DNA from: Plecoglossus altivelis
Lineage: Eukaryota; Chordata; Actinopteri; Osmeriformes; Plecoglossidae
Assembly (NCBI GenBank): GCA_036571765.1
Contig: BROE01000022.1
Coordinates: 3,382,221 to 3,446,220 of the forward strand
Reading direction: 5' to 3'
DNA: 64,000 nt
Positions 1 through 10,742 of this stretch are shown here, one piece after another. The notes beneath the pieces are model-generated. The model was not told where the DNA came from. It worked only from the letters and a program-made list of their open reading frames with translations, and ran no database searches. The position numbers were made by a program, and so were the translations under genes. Numbering within the stretch: the first letter of the stretch is position 1; every line of letters starts with the position of its first letter.

Positions 1-1839
1 CAAATGTACATTATTCCCTCACCATACGATGCTTTGTAATCAAACCCTTTTGAGTCGTTCTCACCTCTTAAAACATCGCTTTTTAAAAGTGGGAGATAAT
101 GAGATGATGAGGGAAACGAGCCAGTCTTTTGACTATCGCTTCTTTTGGGGTTCTGCGATGATGGAGTGGATTTCTGCTTAGGCTCGTGACGGATGAGTTG
201 CTTACTGCCTTCTCATGGATTGATTGCAACGTGAGGACATTCGTGCATACAGTTGTGTTTGTGTGTGGGAGATACAGAGACGGTGAGGATTTGTACAATT
301 AAATCGACATCTTCGATTTGTTCGAAGTTTAAACCTAATCTATTTATTGGTGGAGAAATGTCCAACTTAAAGTACAACCACAATACTCCAGTCTAGAAAC
401 ACGCTGTATAGAGCCCTTGAAATTGACATGGCGATATGTCAGCCAAATCTGCCCAACGATAAAACTCGTGTTAATCGTCCCCCTAGGCTGGTAGCCCATT
501 GGACAGAAACCGAGGACGCAACAGCGAGGTTGAAACAAAAACAGGGGGCCTAATTATAATGGGGTACGGTTAATTCCTTAAGGATATAGGAGGCTACCTA
601 CATAAAGAAGGACGTGCACTAAAATACACATAATATGAAAGAAATACAACTTCCATAGTCTAACAGTTACAGAAGAAACCAGCCTCTTTCATAACATCAT
701 TATTCTGTTGACAGCTTTTATAACAATTTCAAATCAACTTTCTACAGAATGGTAAACTGACCTCAAATGTAGAATATCGTTTCTGACTCCAACAGCTCAT
801 TGTCTTGTTTCATTTTGTATACATACTATTAATGTTTGGGAATAGCTTAAATGAAAGTTATTCTTTTTTATATCTCGCCACAGTGCACGCACCTCAAAAT
901 GCCATGGCTTCAGTTTTAGAATGTGTGGTTGATCAGACAGTCGCTGTTTAAGGGGTTCAAACTTAACAAGCGACATTGAAATATACGGCGGCACAGTCCG
1001 ATGATTCAGAGAAAGGCGGGCGAAGCGCGGATGTGCTTTACCGCTTGGTGCGCTTGTTTTATCGGTTTGGCAACGAAAAGGAAAAACAAGTTTACTCTAC
1101 CGGACTATAAAAAGCAGCGGTAAAGTCCATACAAGGCAACACTAAATGAAACTCCAGAGTTGGAGGGAATTGCGCCAGGAAAATAAAAATTATGAAATAT
1201 GTTCCACCTACAATTGGAAAAAGAACTTGCAGAGTTAGCAGCCTGCACACTTTGGCTTTGCACATTCTGTTGGCGCATTCATAAACAGTGCAGGTTATAT
1301 AACAACAAAATGAAATGAGGTTTCTGCCGGTCACTGGGGTGACTGTTTAGGGGAAATGGCCAATATGTAAGCTTAATTGCAAATGATTGTGACGTGGTGC
1401 TTTCATATCGATGTGCGACTGCAAAGTCAAATGATCATCAGCTGTCTGCTCATTAATGTGACAGAAACTGGGAGAGAGCGGACGGAAACAATAGAATGAA
1501 ACAAAGACTGTCTGTGAGGGTGTGAACAGTCATTTGGTTCCTGTGGAATTTGGATTCTTCCAGTGAATATAAGTCTGTTTTGGCACAAATCTAACAATAG
1601 GCTAATATGCTGTACATCTTTTAAACGTATTTTCTATCATTTCCCAATCAACAGCAACACCTTTGGCTAATGGTCGAAATAATTGTCTGTGTTTTCGAAT
1701 AAACTTTGTATGATCCCGGAATGCCTGGTATACATGACCTTTATCGAAAACACTGGGCTTATTGCAAACTTTGTTTTGCAATACTGTAGGAACCTTAGCC
1801 TGGCCACTACCCTACAAACCGACTCGTCGGCGCTCTTAC
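1..1839 (-). other. tmeff2: tmeff2 intron 1 (partial)
   Basis: This is the sequence downstream of the exon 1 splice donor on the minus strand. I looked for the next TMEFF2 exon, a cysteine-rich follistatin-type module, in all minus-strand frames and did not find it. Exon 2 must lie beyond the left edge. The block is complex and non-repetitive, with several short chance ORFs and no motif I recognise. Positions 960-1080 are relatively CpG-rich. Intron assignment is inference from the exon and its donor. Confidence 0.75.
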
Positions 1840-2026
1840 CCGAGCAGTTCCAGCCGGTGGGCGTCTGACAGTCGCTCAGGGAAGACGGGAAAGCGCGCAG
1901 TTGCTCCACAGGTAAAGTAGCGAGAAACGCAACGACTGCGATCCAGACCCAACCTCCCACCGTACGGCTCCACTGGAACGGACCTCGTGGCTCCGTTGGT
2001 GCCTCCGCCGCCACCAAGAGACCCAT
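1840..2026 (-). CDS. tmeff2: tmeff2 coding exon 1 (transmembrane protein with EGF-like and two follistatin-like domains 2), partial gene
   Basis: Translation from the ATG at 2026-2024 gives 62 complete codons plus one base. Residues 25-40 are hydrophobic (WVWIAVVAFLATLPV), as in a signal peptide. They are followed by AFPSSLSDCQTPTGWNCS, which matches the diagnostic N-terminus of vertebrate TMEFF2 almost residue for residue (the mammalian form has AFPT). The exon ends TCG G, followed by GTAAGA at 1839-1834, a near-consensus donor leaving phase 1. The split codon restores the glycine that follows NCS in the family. The start has G at -3 and G at +4, and no later methionine precedes the signal core. 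From family knowledge, TMEFF2 is a type I membrane protein of about 370 residues with two follistatin-like modules and an EGF-like domain, expressed in brain and prostate. Only the N-terminal exon is present. Whether this is the a or b teleost paralogue cannot be told. Reading past the donor gives an intronic extension that should not be annotated as protein. Confidence 0.93.
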
Positions 2027-2027
2027 C

Positions 2028-2150
2028 TCAGTTCAGCGGCGTCCCCCGACAGTACACGCGAGGTGAGCAGAAATCGTACACACGCACCAACAACTCCGGT
2101 CCTTGTGTTGGCAATTTCACCGAAGCGCTTAAAGACCAGAGAAGGGACAT
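2028..2150 (-). CDS. Upstream ORF 2 in the tmeff2 leader (40 codons)
   Basis: The ATG at 2150-2148 has A at -3. The frame runs 40 codons to a TGA at 2030-2028. A single base separates this stop from the tmeff2 ATG, and the frame differs from the main one. The peptide resembles nothing I know, so any role would be translational. A ribosome ending here would sit on the main start, allowing termination-reinitiation. From memory, human TMEFF2 translation has been reported to be controlled through upstream ORFs and eIF2-alpha phosphorylation, which fits. It counts only if the transcript starts upstream of 2150. Confidence 0.45.
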   Translation of the reverse strand: MSLLWSLSASVKLPTQGPELLVRVYDFCSPRVYCRGTPLN

Positions 2151-2176
2151 TTTCCGAGCAAGAAAATGTGCCCCAT
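2129..2176 (-). CDS. Upstream ORF 1 in the tmeff2 leader (15 codons)
   Basis: A 15-codon frame from the ATG at 2176-2174 (G at +4) to a TAA at 2131-2129. It is in the same frame as the tmeff2 start but stops about 100 bases before it. It overlaps uORF 2 by 22 bases in another frame, so initiation here would make ribosomes bypass the uORF 2 start. The role is inferred from position only. Confidence 0.35.
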   Translation of the reverse strand: MGHIFLLGKCPFSGL

Positions 2177-2790
2177 GAAGTGCCGTAGATTATCAAACGG
2201 TTTCCGCCCGAACGGAAAGATGCTCCTGCTATATAAATGGGCTCAAGGAGGGTTGAGGAGCAATGGAGGGTGTGGGATGATGTCGGGTCTGGTGGAAAGT
2301 TAGCCAGGTATATCAGCGGAGGACGGGCAGGCAGTAAAGATGTTCAACGATGAGGAGAGAAAAAAATATGAAAAAGAAAAGGGGTGAAGGGAAGTAAGAT
2401 AAATGTAAGCAGTTTATATCCCACGCGTTTGATGCTGTTGTAATATCCAAGAATCCCACGGTGTCCTGTGCCAAGCGCTCGGTCTCGATAGTTGTGAGCG
2501 GTTGTTTCAGACGCGCAGCCGCCTGCTCCGCTTCTCATCTGAGACGCGAGCACCAGCAGCTGGTCTCCAGCTTGGTTATGATCACGTGGCGTCGGATGCG
2601 AAATACCGAGAGGGAGGGGGTCTGGGTAATTATAGAGTCCTGATTGGAGCAGAGAGGAATGCGACCTGGACAGTCAGACCGTTTTGTCTCCTCGGCCCGG
2701 TGCATCGGTCAGTATTAACCGACCTATTCACGGCCCGTCTCATGTGAGTAGCGGCCATCACAATCACAGCGAAACCGGGAAGGGGATAGG

Positions 2791-3545
2791 CGGAGATGCT
2801 CTCGCAGTGTAATTGGCCACTAGCCTTTCAGAAAAGCCTACAGGAATCGATTTGTCCAACTGCAGCTTGGATAATTGCTCTACTTTGAAATAATACGAAA
2901 CCTGTCAAGCTTCATGCTTTCTGAGCAGTTTCAATACCCCAACACTGTTTATATGTTTCAGACATGAAAATCTTCACAGAGCAGCATTTGGTCGCACATA
3001 ATTGATAAACTGTCGGTATTGTAGTATTTTATTATTTAGACAACTCAAGCAGGCTCTTAAGTCTTCACAGAGCAAATGAAAGGCCCAGTTTCAGGAAAGC
3101 CCCTGTTCAGAACAGCACAAACAGGCCAGTGTTTCCACAACCAAACACATCCTCAAAACTGTGCCAAACTTTTTTGACCTCGTGACAGAGCAAGCAAAGC
3201 TGAGGTTCTCAATTAACAAGCAACCCGTTTACTACGCTGCCTCTGAAGGGGTTGACCAGGGTTCTGAGTCGTGTCAGAAACGTGAACATTTCACTGTTTA
3301 CACAAACAGTTCTATTTTATCGGTTTACAAAAACGAGACATTGTTGAATCCATTTAGGCTGCACCTGTATCAATATGAGTAAACCTTAACCCACATTTGA
3401 ATTTCTAACCGCATGACTCAAATCATTGGGTTTCCAAGGTAGGTTGCTAAGGAGCATCACTTATCTGTTGAAGGCCATCATTTCTCTTTCATGAAAATGT
3501 AATCATTTGATGTTTTTCTCTCTTTCTCTTCGAGGGCTCTTTCCT

Positions 3546-3547
<2 letters not shown>
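2791..3547. other. Unique upstream DNA, no gene seen
   Basis: Complex sequence upstream of the tmeff2 promoter. The longest frame is a 73-codon plus-strand ORF (3161-3382) with no recognisable features. It leads into the CA microsatellite. Confidence 0.5.
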
Positions 3548-3596
<49 letters not shown>

Positions 3597-3656
3597 CACA
3601 CACACACACATCCACAGACACACACACATACATATACACACACACACACACCTACA
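3548..3656. repeat. (CA)n microsatellite
   Basis: An almost pure CA run of about 48 bases, then interrupted CA with TCCACAGA and CATACATATA breaks. Confidence 0.95.
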
Positions 3657-3851
3657 CAGTGTAGCACATGCAGTAGTTAATCAGAAGTAAATACAGAGGA
3701 CATGTGAGTGTCAGTGCTGGTGTTGTTGACTGTGCTCTTTGGGTCTACCACTATAGCAAGTAACAGATGTGTATATGCATGCATGCAAACGGCGTGATAC
3801 TTCCTGTGGTCACCTGTTGGATCCTGCTACTGAACATGTGATTACTGAGAT

Positions 3852-4023
3852 GATGTTTGAATCTCTGCGACTTGCTGGCCCCAGTCCAGGGTGTACCCCG
3901 CCTATGGCCCGAAAGCTACTGGGATAGGCTCCAGTCACCCGTGACCCCAAAATGGGAACAAGCGGCACTGCAATCCCTCCCAGGGATTAGCAGTAGACGA
4001 TGGATGGATGGATGTTTGAATCT
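3852..4023 (+). mobile_element. 5'-truncated LINE/SINE 3' tail with 13-bp target-site duplication
   Basis: The sequence from about 3870 carries the familiar teleost retroposon tail: GTCCAGGGTGTACCCCGCC, then GGGATAGGCTCCAG, a CCC-rich segment and a terminal (ATGG)n run ending near 4014. GATGTTTGAATCT occurs immediately before (3852-3864) and after (4011-4023), a 13-bp direct repeat typical of target-primed reverse transcription. The copy is short (about 145 bp), truncated at its 5' end, and has no coding capacity. I believe the tail belongs to an L2-like LINE and its dependent SINEs, but the family name is uncertain. Confidence 0.85.
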
Positions 4024-5720
4024 GAACAGCTTAGTTCTTAGGATGTCAGTGTGTTTGTTGTTATTGAGACTTAAGACAGACAGAGGATACAGACCAGCTA
4101 AAAGGTGTTGGAATGTCATGTGGAAAGAGTGGTGGTTGAGTGTTGTTGACCTGTTATTGGTGTGTCAAATACTGTCAGCCAATCATCAACGTACAGGACG
4201 TGTAGAAGGACATGTTGTGATGGTTTAGTGAAAATGGTCTCTTTTGACTTGATTTAGCATGTTTTGTGTTTAGGGATGGAGATATCAGTGCCATGTTAAT
4301 AGCTACAGACCTCACGTCATTGTGTGTTAGACATGCAAATACTGTATGCCCACATTCACTTCCAGAGAACATCATGTCAAGGAAGTGATAAATACCAAAA
4401 CTCACACGTCAGCCAGTTTGTATTCTCTCTGCTTCTGAGAGCGTGTTCAACATTTTCTGAGAGTTTCACCCTAATGCCCGTGGAAATACAAAGTGATTTC
4501 CAGCAGTAAAATCAGAAACGTCAGTTATGTCCATCTTTGTGAGTTTGTGTTGGCAGAGGGCCAAGCTGGTGTGAGGGCGTGACGCCAGACAGCGTCCCCT
4601 CTGCAACCTGCTCGGAGCTGGGAGCTAATTACATTTCTGACTTGCTGAAATGCACACCATCTCCTGAGAGAGCATTCCTGAGCAACTCTTACCATGGTAT
4701 CCTATATCTGATGATTGATTTCTTTTACCTCATAATTACTATAATGTATTAATAAATCATCCATTTTGTTGCAAATCTGGAGGCTGGCGCTGCCAAGGGA
4801 GTCATCTGTCGGTGTGTGTTACCATGGAGGAGGGGTGAAAGGTCACGGGCCATGTTGGTGTAGCCAGGCCAGCTCTGGCTGCATTCTGCTGATGTGTGAT
4901 TGTGTTACATGATGGCCCTGCTGTTGGACTAATAGAGCTGGTGTTGTTTAGTGGACAGCTCGCATAGTCAGCATGACTCAAGCTATTATCTTGCCTGCAC
5001 ACACATTAAGAAATACATTTTAGAATATTGAAGCTGCAGCTTTTGTTCATTCAATACTGATTCACTTTTATTGCCTGACAGACTCCAAACACTCCAAATA
5101 ATAACCCCGACCAGAACCAGAACCCCTGATGTGGAGAAGTGGAGTTCACATGACAACTGTTGTGTGTAGCAGTGCTGGGCTAAAGACAGCCAGTGTCCCT
5201 GGCTTGGCGAAGGGAGTGCTGGAGCAGTAATGAGGCAGCAGCCGGCCTGTAGGGGCTGGTGAGAAGGTCACATCCCATGGAGGGCTGCCTCTGTGCTCTT
5301 GGTCCCTGCATGGGTTCCCTCCTAATGACGTCTCTTCTCACAGACTGCTGTCCCCAGGGCAGCTGGGTCTGCCAGCGTCTGGGAGGGTAGAAGACACCCT
5401 ACAGACTGTCAGTCTGATCTGGTTTAATGAACTGTACTTGTGACTGTCGCCTGTGTTGACACCTCAAGCTACTGTTCCAGCTCTGCACTGTCTTTCTGGG
5501 TTTCACCAGAAACTTATTCTGTGAGAAGCACCATCCAGTACCATCACCAGTGTGGCTGTGATCTGTAGACAGTGATGAATGAGGCTTTAAAGTCGTAGTA
5601 ACCACACCATCACTGGGCTAACGATGCTGTGATCAATCTCATAAGGATACTATCAGAAAATGACACTACTCACACGTACAAAGTAGCTGGTGTCAGAGGA
5701 ATGCATACTCCTAACAAGAA
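4024..5720. other. Unique intergenic DNA, no gene seen
   Basis: No frame with protein-like composition. The blocks around 4560-4640 and 5200-5400 are GC-richer than their surroundings but have no exon signature I trust. The longest frames are under 80 codons. Confidence 0.5.
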
Positions 5721-6153
5721 GGTGTGTGTGAATATTTGTGGGTATGACTGTGTGCATGTGTGTGGGATAGAGAGTGAGTGAGGGTATGTGTGTGTGTGAT
5801 GTAGTTGTAGTGAGTGCAGGGTGTGTGTGCAGCACATGCTGGGAGGGTGTCTGTGTGTGCAGCACAGGGTAGGAGGGTGTGTGTGTGCAGCATAGGGTAG
5901 GAGGGTGTGTGTGTGTGCAGCACAGGGTATGAGGGTGTGTGCCCTATTGTGTGTGTGTGTGTGGTGTGTGGTGTGTGTGTGTGCAGCACAGGGTATGAGG
6001 GTGTGTGTGTGTGTGTGTGTGTGCAGCACATGCTGGGAGGTGTGTGTGTGTGTGCAGCACAGGGTAGGAGGGTGTGTGTGTGTGCAGCACAGGGTATGAG
6101 GGTGTGTGTGTGTGTGTGTGTGTGTGTGCAGCACATGCTGGGAGGGTGTGTGT
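5721..6153. repeat. Compound (GT)n / GCAGCACAGGGTAGGAGG minisatellite
   Basis: Runs of GTGTGT alternate with GCAGCACAGGGTAGGAGG or GCAGCACATGCTGGGAGG. The GCAGCA anchor occurs about nine times. The GT runs between anchors differ in length, so the array has no fixed period. His/Thr- or Cys/Val-rich ORFs here are repeat by-products. Confidence 0.92.
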
Positions 6154-7029
6154 CTACAGCAGTCAACAGCAGCATCAGTAGCTTCCTGCAGCTGTTTGAG
6201 GGCCAACAGCCCCGCCCTCATTAAGCTACAGCGTTAATGAGCGGATGAGGAGATTCCCTCTCCTCTCACAGTTCTGTGTTTGAAAACAGACTGTGAGATA
6301 TCCTAATGAAACATTTCTGTGTGTTCGTACACTAGTCCAGTGTTGAGAAACAGACAGTGTTGTCAGCAGAGCATGAACACACAGGGTCCTCCTGGTCCCA
6401 TCACCTCCACCTGCTGTCCTCTCTGGCTGCATACCTGATGATAATGTCATAGTTACTTTCTCTGCACTGCCTAAGGTGTTTCTTATTGATCGCTAGAAAA
6501 TCTCTCTTCTTTATGCGAAATTGAAGTTATCCTAAAGTTTATATTAAAACTGATGGCAACATGATTAGATTGTGACCCGGTTGCCTGTACTGAGTTTGAT
6601 CCTCAGCTGAGTGAGGTGAAACAGACTGGAAGCATCCATAGATCATGAGATGGTCATCATGTCAGAATACATTCACACATTGGGGGAGTTGGAGAGCGAG
6701 GGCATAAGCAGTGTGTTTGAATTCAAACCTCCATCTCTCGCACACACAGAATCATAATCTACACACACAATTATAATCTACACACACAATTGTAATGTAC
6801 ACACACTGTATACATAATGATAAACTACACAAAAAAATCCTAAACTAGACATATACACAATCATAAATGACATATTCAACCTAGAGCAAACATGGACAAT
6901 ACAATCTTATTCACACATGCAGGCAAAACTCAGAACACAAACACATGCACACAGAGTAACTACACACACCCTTCCCTCGATCCTCTAAATCCAGTGGTGC
7001 AACATATCTCCAACTTGCACACCCGCTTG

Positions 7030-7170
7030 TAATTAAACACCTCAATGAACAGATAACGAGTTTCCCCATTTGGAAATTTCATTGCCATTCCCATAATTGG
7101 ATTCCAAATTTAATTAGCGTTCCTGGGCTAAACAGCAGGTGATTCCAGGGTGAATGCAGACTGTGTGCGA
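7030..7170. promoter_or_regulatory. Candidate conserved non-coding element
   Basis: Complex sequence with CCATAATTGGATTCC, TTTAATTAGCG and GGAAATTTCATT, so it holds several homeodomain-type ATTA/TAAT cores close together. No ORF. The call rests on composition and motif density only. Confidence 0.25.
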
Positions 7171-7769
7171 TCCATCCAGTTCTCTGACACACACACACAG
7201 TGGGAAGAAACACACTGACCCGCTACTGAACAGATACTGCTTTGGCTTGTTGCTACTGAAGTACCAATCGATAGGACAATAATTCACAATACACTGTTGC
7301 TGTGTCATTTTAACAAGGGTAGATGGAAAATCTTAAATTCTGTCAGTTGTTGAAAATAATTGGACACAGTCCAGGATTAAAAAGGCCTGTTGCCAAGTGG
7401 GAACACACAAACTGCATTTTCAAGCCTATAACATTTCAACTCAACTATCTCTTCCTTATTCAAACAGTCCTGTGTGCTGTACATTGTCAGTACACACACA
7501 CACACCTATTCTGATGGGAAGAATAAAGCTAACAGATGACTCTAGCATTGTCAGTGTTCACTGTACACACAAACATACTTTCTCACATGCACACACACAT
7601 TCACATACTTACAAACAAAATAAACAAAGACATTGAGAGCTACAAATGTCCAACTCAACATTCTCTCCTTTACAATCACACAAAGATTGCATCCTTAACC
7701 TTTATCCAACTCTCAGAAAATCCCATTTGAAACTTCTTGGCAAGGAGTCATTGTTGGCGAATCATCCAC

Positions 7770-7960
7770 AAAAGAGTCAAAGTCTGCCTTTGTCAAAATC
7801 TGCCCCCCTGAAAGAAACATTAATGTTAGACATTCTTTTAATCTCCAAGGAGCCAAGAGTATTTGTAGAGCTCCACTTTTGGTGGAAAAAACGGCCTTGG
7901 AGTTGATGGCTTGAAGTGATTAGGACAACAAATGATCTAAAAGTGCCTTGAGGACAAACA
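7770..7960. promoter_or_regulatory. Candidate conserved non-coding element
   Basis: Complex block with ACATTAATGT, TTTTAATCTCC and GAAGTGATTAGG. It lacks low-complexity sequence despite the repeat-rich surroundings. The 86-codon frame crossing it shows no protein features. Confidence 0.22.
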
Positions 7961-8101
7961 AGGAGGGAAAACGACTCCGTCCAAGTTAGTCCAGAGTACA
8001 GCAGAGATCAGGCTGATCAAACCAAAACATGATCTAGGAGCGGAGACAAGCACTGGAGACATTCAGAGAGCCTGTAATTCGTTTAGGGAGTCAAAGGAGA
8101 A

Positions 8102-8121
8102 ACACACACACACACACACAT
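8102..8121. repeat. (AC)10 microsatellite
   Basis: Short pure AC run. Confidence 0.9.
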
Positions 8122-8285
8122 ACTAATTCCAGAAGATGTCTTTCTAGTCCTGAGGTCTGGGGGTCTAGTTCTTCTGAACTAACTAATTGATATCTAGGGC
8201 CGTTCAGTGAGGATGAGAAGGATGGTCACTTGGTTAAAGGCCAACGCTTGGCCTCTGTAAGAACCACAACGAGCAGCCAGTCAGG

Positions 8286-8846
8286 CTGCATGCCTCCATG
8301 CTGCATGTCTCCATGCTGCATGTCTCCTTGCTGCATGTCTCCATGCTGCATGTCTCCATGCTGCATGCCTCCTTGCTGCATGTCTCCATGCTGCATGTCT
8401 CCATGCAGCATGCCTCCTTGCTGCATGTCTCCTTGCTGCATGTCTCCTTGCTGCATGTCTCCTTGCTGCATGTCTCCTTGCTGCATGTCTCCTTGCTGCA
8501 TGTCTCCGTGCTGCATGTCTCCATTCTGCATGCCTCCCTGCTGCATGCCTCCCTGCTGCATGCCTCCCTGCTGCATGTCTCCTTGCTGCATGTCTCCTTG
8601 CTGCATGTCTCCTTGCTGCATGTCTCCATTCTGCATGCCTCCCTGCTGCATGCCTCCCTGCTGCATGTCTCCATTCTGCATGCCTCCCTGCTGCATGCCT
8701 CCCTGCTGCATGCCTCCCTGCTGCATGTCTCCATGCTGCATGTCTCCATGCTGCATGTCTCCTTGCTGCATGTCTCCATGCTGCATGCCTCCTTGCTGCA
8801 TGTCTCCATGCTGCATGTCTCCTTGCTGCATGCCTCCATGCTGCAG
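8286..8846. repeat. 15-bp minisatellite, about 37 copies
   Basis: The unit is TGCTGCATGTCTCCT, with variants at two positions (T/C at the GTCT site, and A/T/C/G in the final bases). The array is strictly in 15-bp register. Because 15 is a multiple of 3 and no frame holds a stop, ORFs of about 200 codons stay open on both strands, giving 5-residue repeats such as MQQGD or CCMSP. These are not credible genes: they begin and end at the array edges, have no flanking coding sequence, and are open in several frames at once. Confidence 0.96.
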
Positions 8847-8849
8847 CAC

Positions 8850-10155
8850 AGCCTGAAGTCTGAAGGGGAATTCCAGTGTTGGCTGAAGTGGAAAATCAGA
8901 ATTACTTCACATTCTGTTTGCTCATCATTGAGAAGTGAACCAGTTCACCGCTCATCTGTACTATGTGCATGAAAGAAACCTTTTAATTTGTTTAAATAAA
9001 TGAGGTAACTATTATAGCCATAAAAAATAACCATGATTTGTAAAGATTAGACCATTTAACAATAAGAAGATAAGGAGTTTTCTATTTTTGGAAAACATGA
9101 TTTCAGATTTATCAAATTGTATACAGTTGCTATGCTCCTACTGTTACTGTTGCATTTTGAAGAATGCTTGGTCCAACCACCTTTCATCTCCTCTCCTCCT
9201 TCCCCTCCACCCCTCTACATCACCCTCCTCCTCCTCTCCCTCCACCCCTCTATCTCCTCCTTCCCCTCCACCAGTCTACATCGCCCTCCTCCACCCTAGT
9301 GAAGAGGAGTTTATGTTGTGTAGGGCAGTGGAAACACATAAAACACTCAACATCAGTATAACTGCATGGAGTCACAGTTTATGCACCATTCATGAGTACA
9401 CAGTTTTGAGCTTCACTTCAAGTCAAGAACCTTTCATAAAATGAACTTAATCAAAAATGTCTAGTCAATCTGCACAACTATTTTGCCGTGAGCAGAAACC
9501 TATATTTCCCCCTCCAATTCCTGCGAATCTCTCTTACAGTTAACTTGTCAGACAGTCTGTGGCCTCTGGCAAAGTTGGAATTACTTTCAAGTGACTTTGT
9601 TCCATCACTGTTATCACCTTAGCCTAAACTTGTCTGAAATCTACACGGCAGAGGCAGGGGGAAGGCGAGTATTGATTAGTGTGCTTCTCTGTGGGCCCTG
9701 AGGTGAACAGGAGAGACCTGTGGTGGGATGATGCAGGTACAGAAGGACAAAGAAATAAAGTCAAATGCTGTTCTGATGTGGATATTCTCTCAGCACACTT
9801 AATGTTGTCTGAGGGGGGAAGATACCTCTCTTGAAGGATGGAGACAATAAAAAAGAATCCAAGTTTATTATGTCTCAGGAAATAGACTGGTAGTTCCTGT
9901 GGGCTAGAAGACATGCATTTGATGCTGGTAAACACCTGTGCAGTTGGATGTGTAGATGTGAATGCACAATGAGGGTTCCTGGAACGTTATATGACTGTTA
10001 TCAAGGAATTATACCTTTTAATTCCATGGACATTTAAGTATTGTAAGTGGAAAAATTGCTAACTTTTATTGTTCAGTGAATGCAGTAATGCCTGCCATAG
10101 ACACATTTATACACATATTCCTTTCGAAGTGCCCTGTTCCCCATGCAATCTCACA
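8850..10155. other. Unique intergenic DNA with a pyrimidine-rich patch
   Basis: A CTCC-rich, imperfectly repeated patch lies at 9185-9300. The rest is complex. The longest frame, 118 codons at 9088-9444, crosses the CTCC patch and has no recognisable domain. Confidence 0.5.
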
Positions 10156-10206
10156 CATACACACACACACAACCACACACTTGAACACAACGGCGCACAC
10201 ACAACC
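10156..10206. repeat. Interrupted (CA)n
   Basis: CA-rich stretch broken by ACC, TTGAA and GGCG interruptions. Confidence 0.75.
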
Positions 10207-10466
10207 TGCCCCCACCACTGCTCTCCATGAAGGCTGGAATGAGACTGCCATATGCCTGCCTAGATTATGAGCTGTGGAGTTTTATGAGGAAGGTGAATGT
10301 GGGATCTATGACCCACGGCTGAACCTGTTCCCCTTCTGCTGCCTGTCACATCCTGTTGGTTGTGTTTGGCTCTCTGGGCCACCGTAGGGAGAACGTACAT
10401 GTGCGGTTCCCACGTGTGTGACACTAACAGATGTGGCTCACAATCTTGGCATGACAGAGGACTGAG

Positions 10467-10467
<1 letters not shown>

Positions 10468-10498
<31 letters not shown>
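10468..10498. repeat. (GT)15 microsatellite
   Basis: Pure GT run followed by T-rich sequence. Confidence 0.95.
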
Positions 10499-10501
<3 letters not shown>

Positions 10502-10742
10502 TGCAGTTTGTCTGAGGCTTGCCCTAGGCAGGAGTCAGTGACCTCCTGTCATCACTGTTGACAGGACTGATGGATGTGGAGGGGAGTTGTGACCTCTTGT
10601 GAACACTGTCAACCGCTGTTGCATCAGCTTACATACCTACATTCTGAACGATCATGTGATCACGTGTTTTTGCTTTTCAATTTCACTTCAGATTCATAAC
10701 TTTAGCTACATGCTCCTCAGAGCACCAGCAGTGGACCTGGAC

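Larger units (their letters stand above)
1800..2790 (-). promoter_or_regulatory. tmeff2: CpG-rich promoter / 5' leader region of tmeff2
   Basis: CpG dinucleotides are much denser here than in the surrounding A/T-leaning DNA, for example in 1820-1900, 2040-2090 and 2480-2600. The region covers exon 1 and the sequence upstream of it, as expected for a vertebrate CpG-island promoter. Visible elements are a CACGTG E-box at 2583-2588, an inverted CCAAT (ATTGG on plus) near 2643 and a TATATAAA on the plus strand at 2230-2237. Its complement could serve minus-strand transcription weakly. No transcription start can be fixed from sequence. Confidence 0.6.
6154..8101. other. Unique intergenic DNA with short CA-rich patches
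   Basis: An 18-bp motif (AATCTACACACACAATTA-like) occurs about four times at 6738-6815, and CA-rich patches lie at 7490-7505 and 7560-7600. The parts at 7030-7170 and 7770-7960 are complex and A/T-leaning and are listed separately as candidate regulatory blocks. No gene was seen. Confidence 0.5.

Noticed and set aside
344..538. Minus-strand 64-codon ORF as tmeff2 exon 2
   Set aside because: Lacks the cysteine spacing of the follistatin-like module and has no acceptor/donor pair in a compatible phase that I can see.
1667..1839. Extension of the tmeff2 frame to a stop at 1667
   Set aside because: The family sequence stops matching exactly at the GTAAGA donor, so the remainder is intron read-through.
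8226..8972. Four overlapping ORFs of about 200 codons on both strands
   Set aside because: All are read-outs of one 15-bp tandem repeat lacking stops in any frame. They begin and end at the array edges and have no flanking coding sequence.
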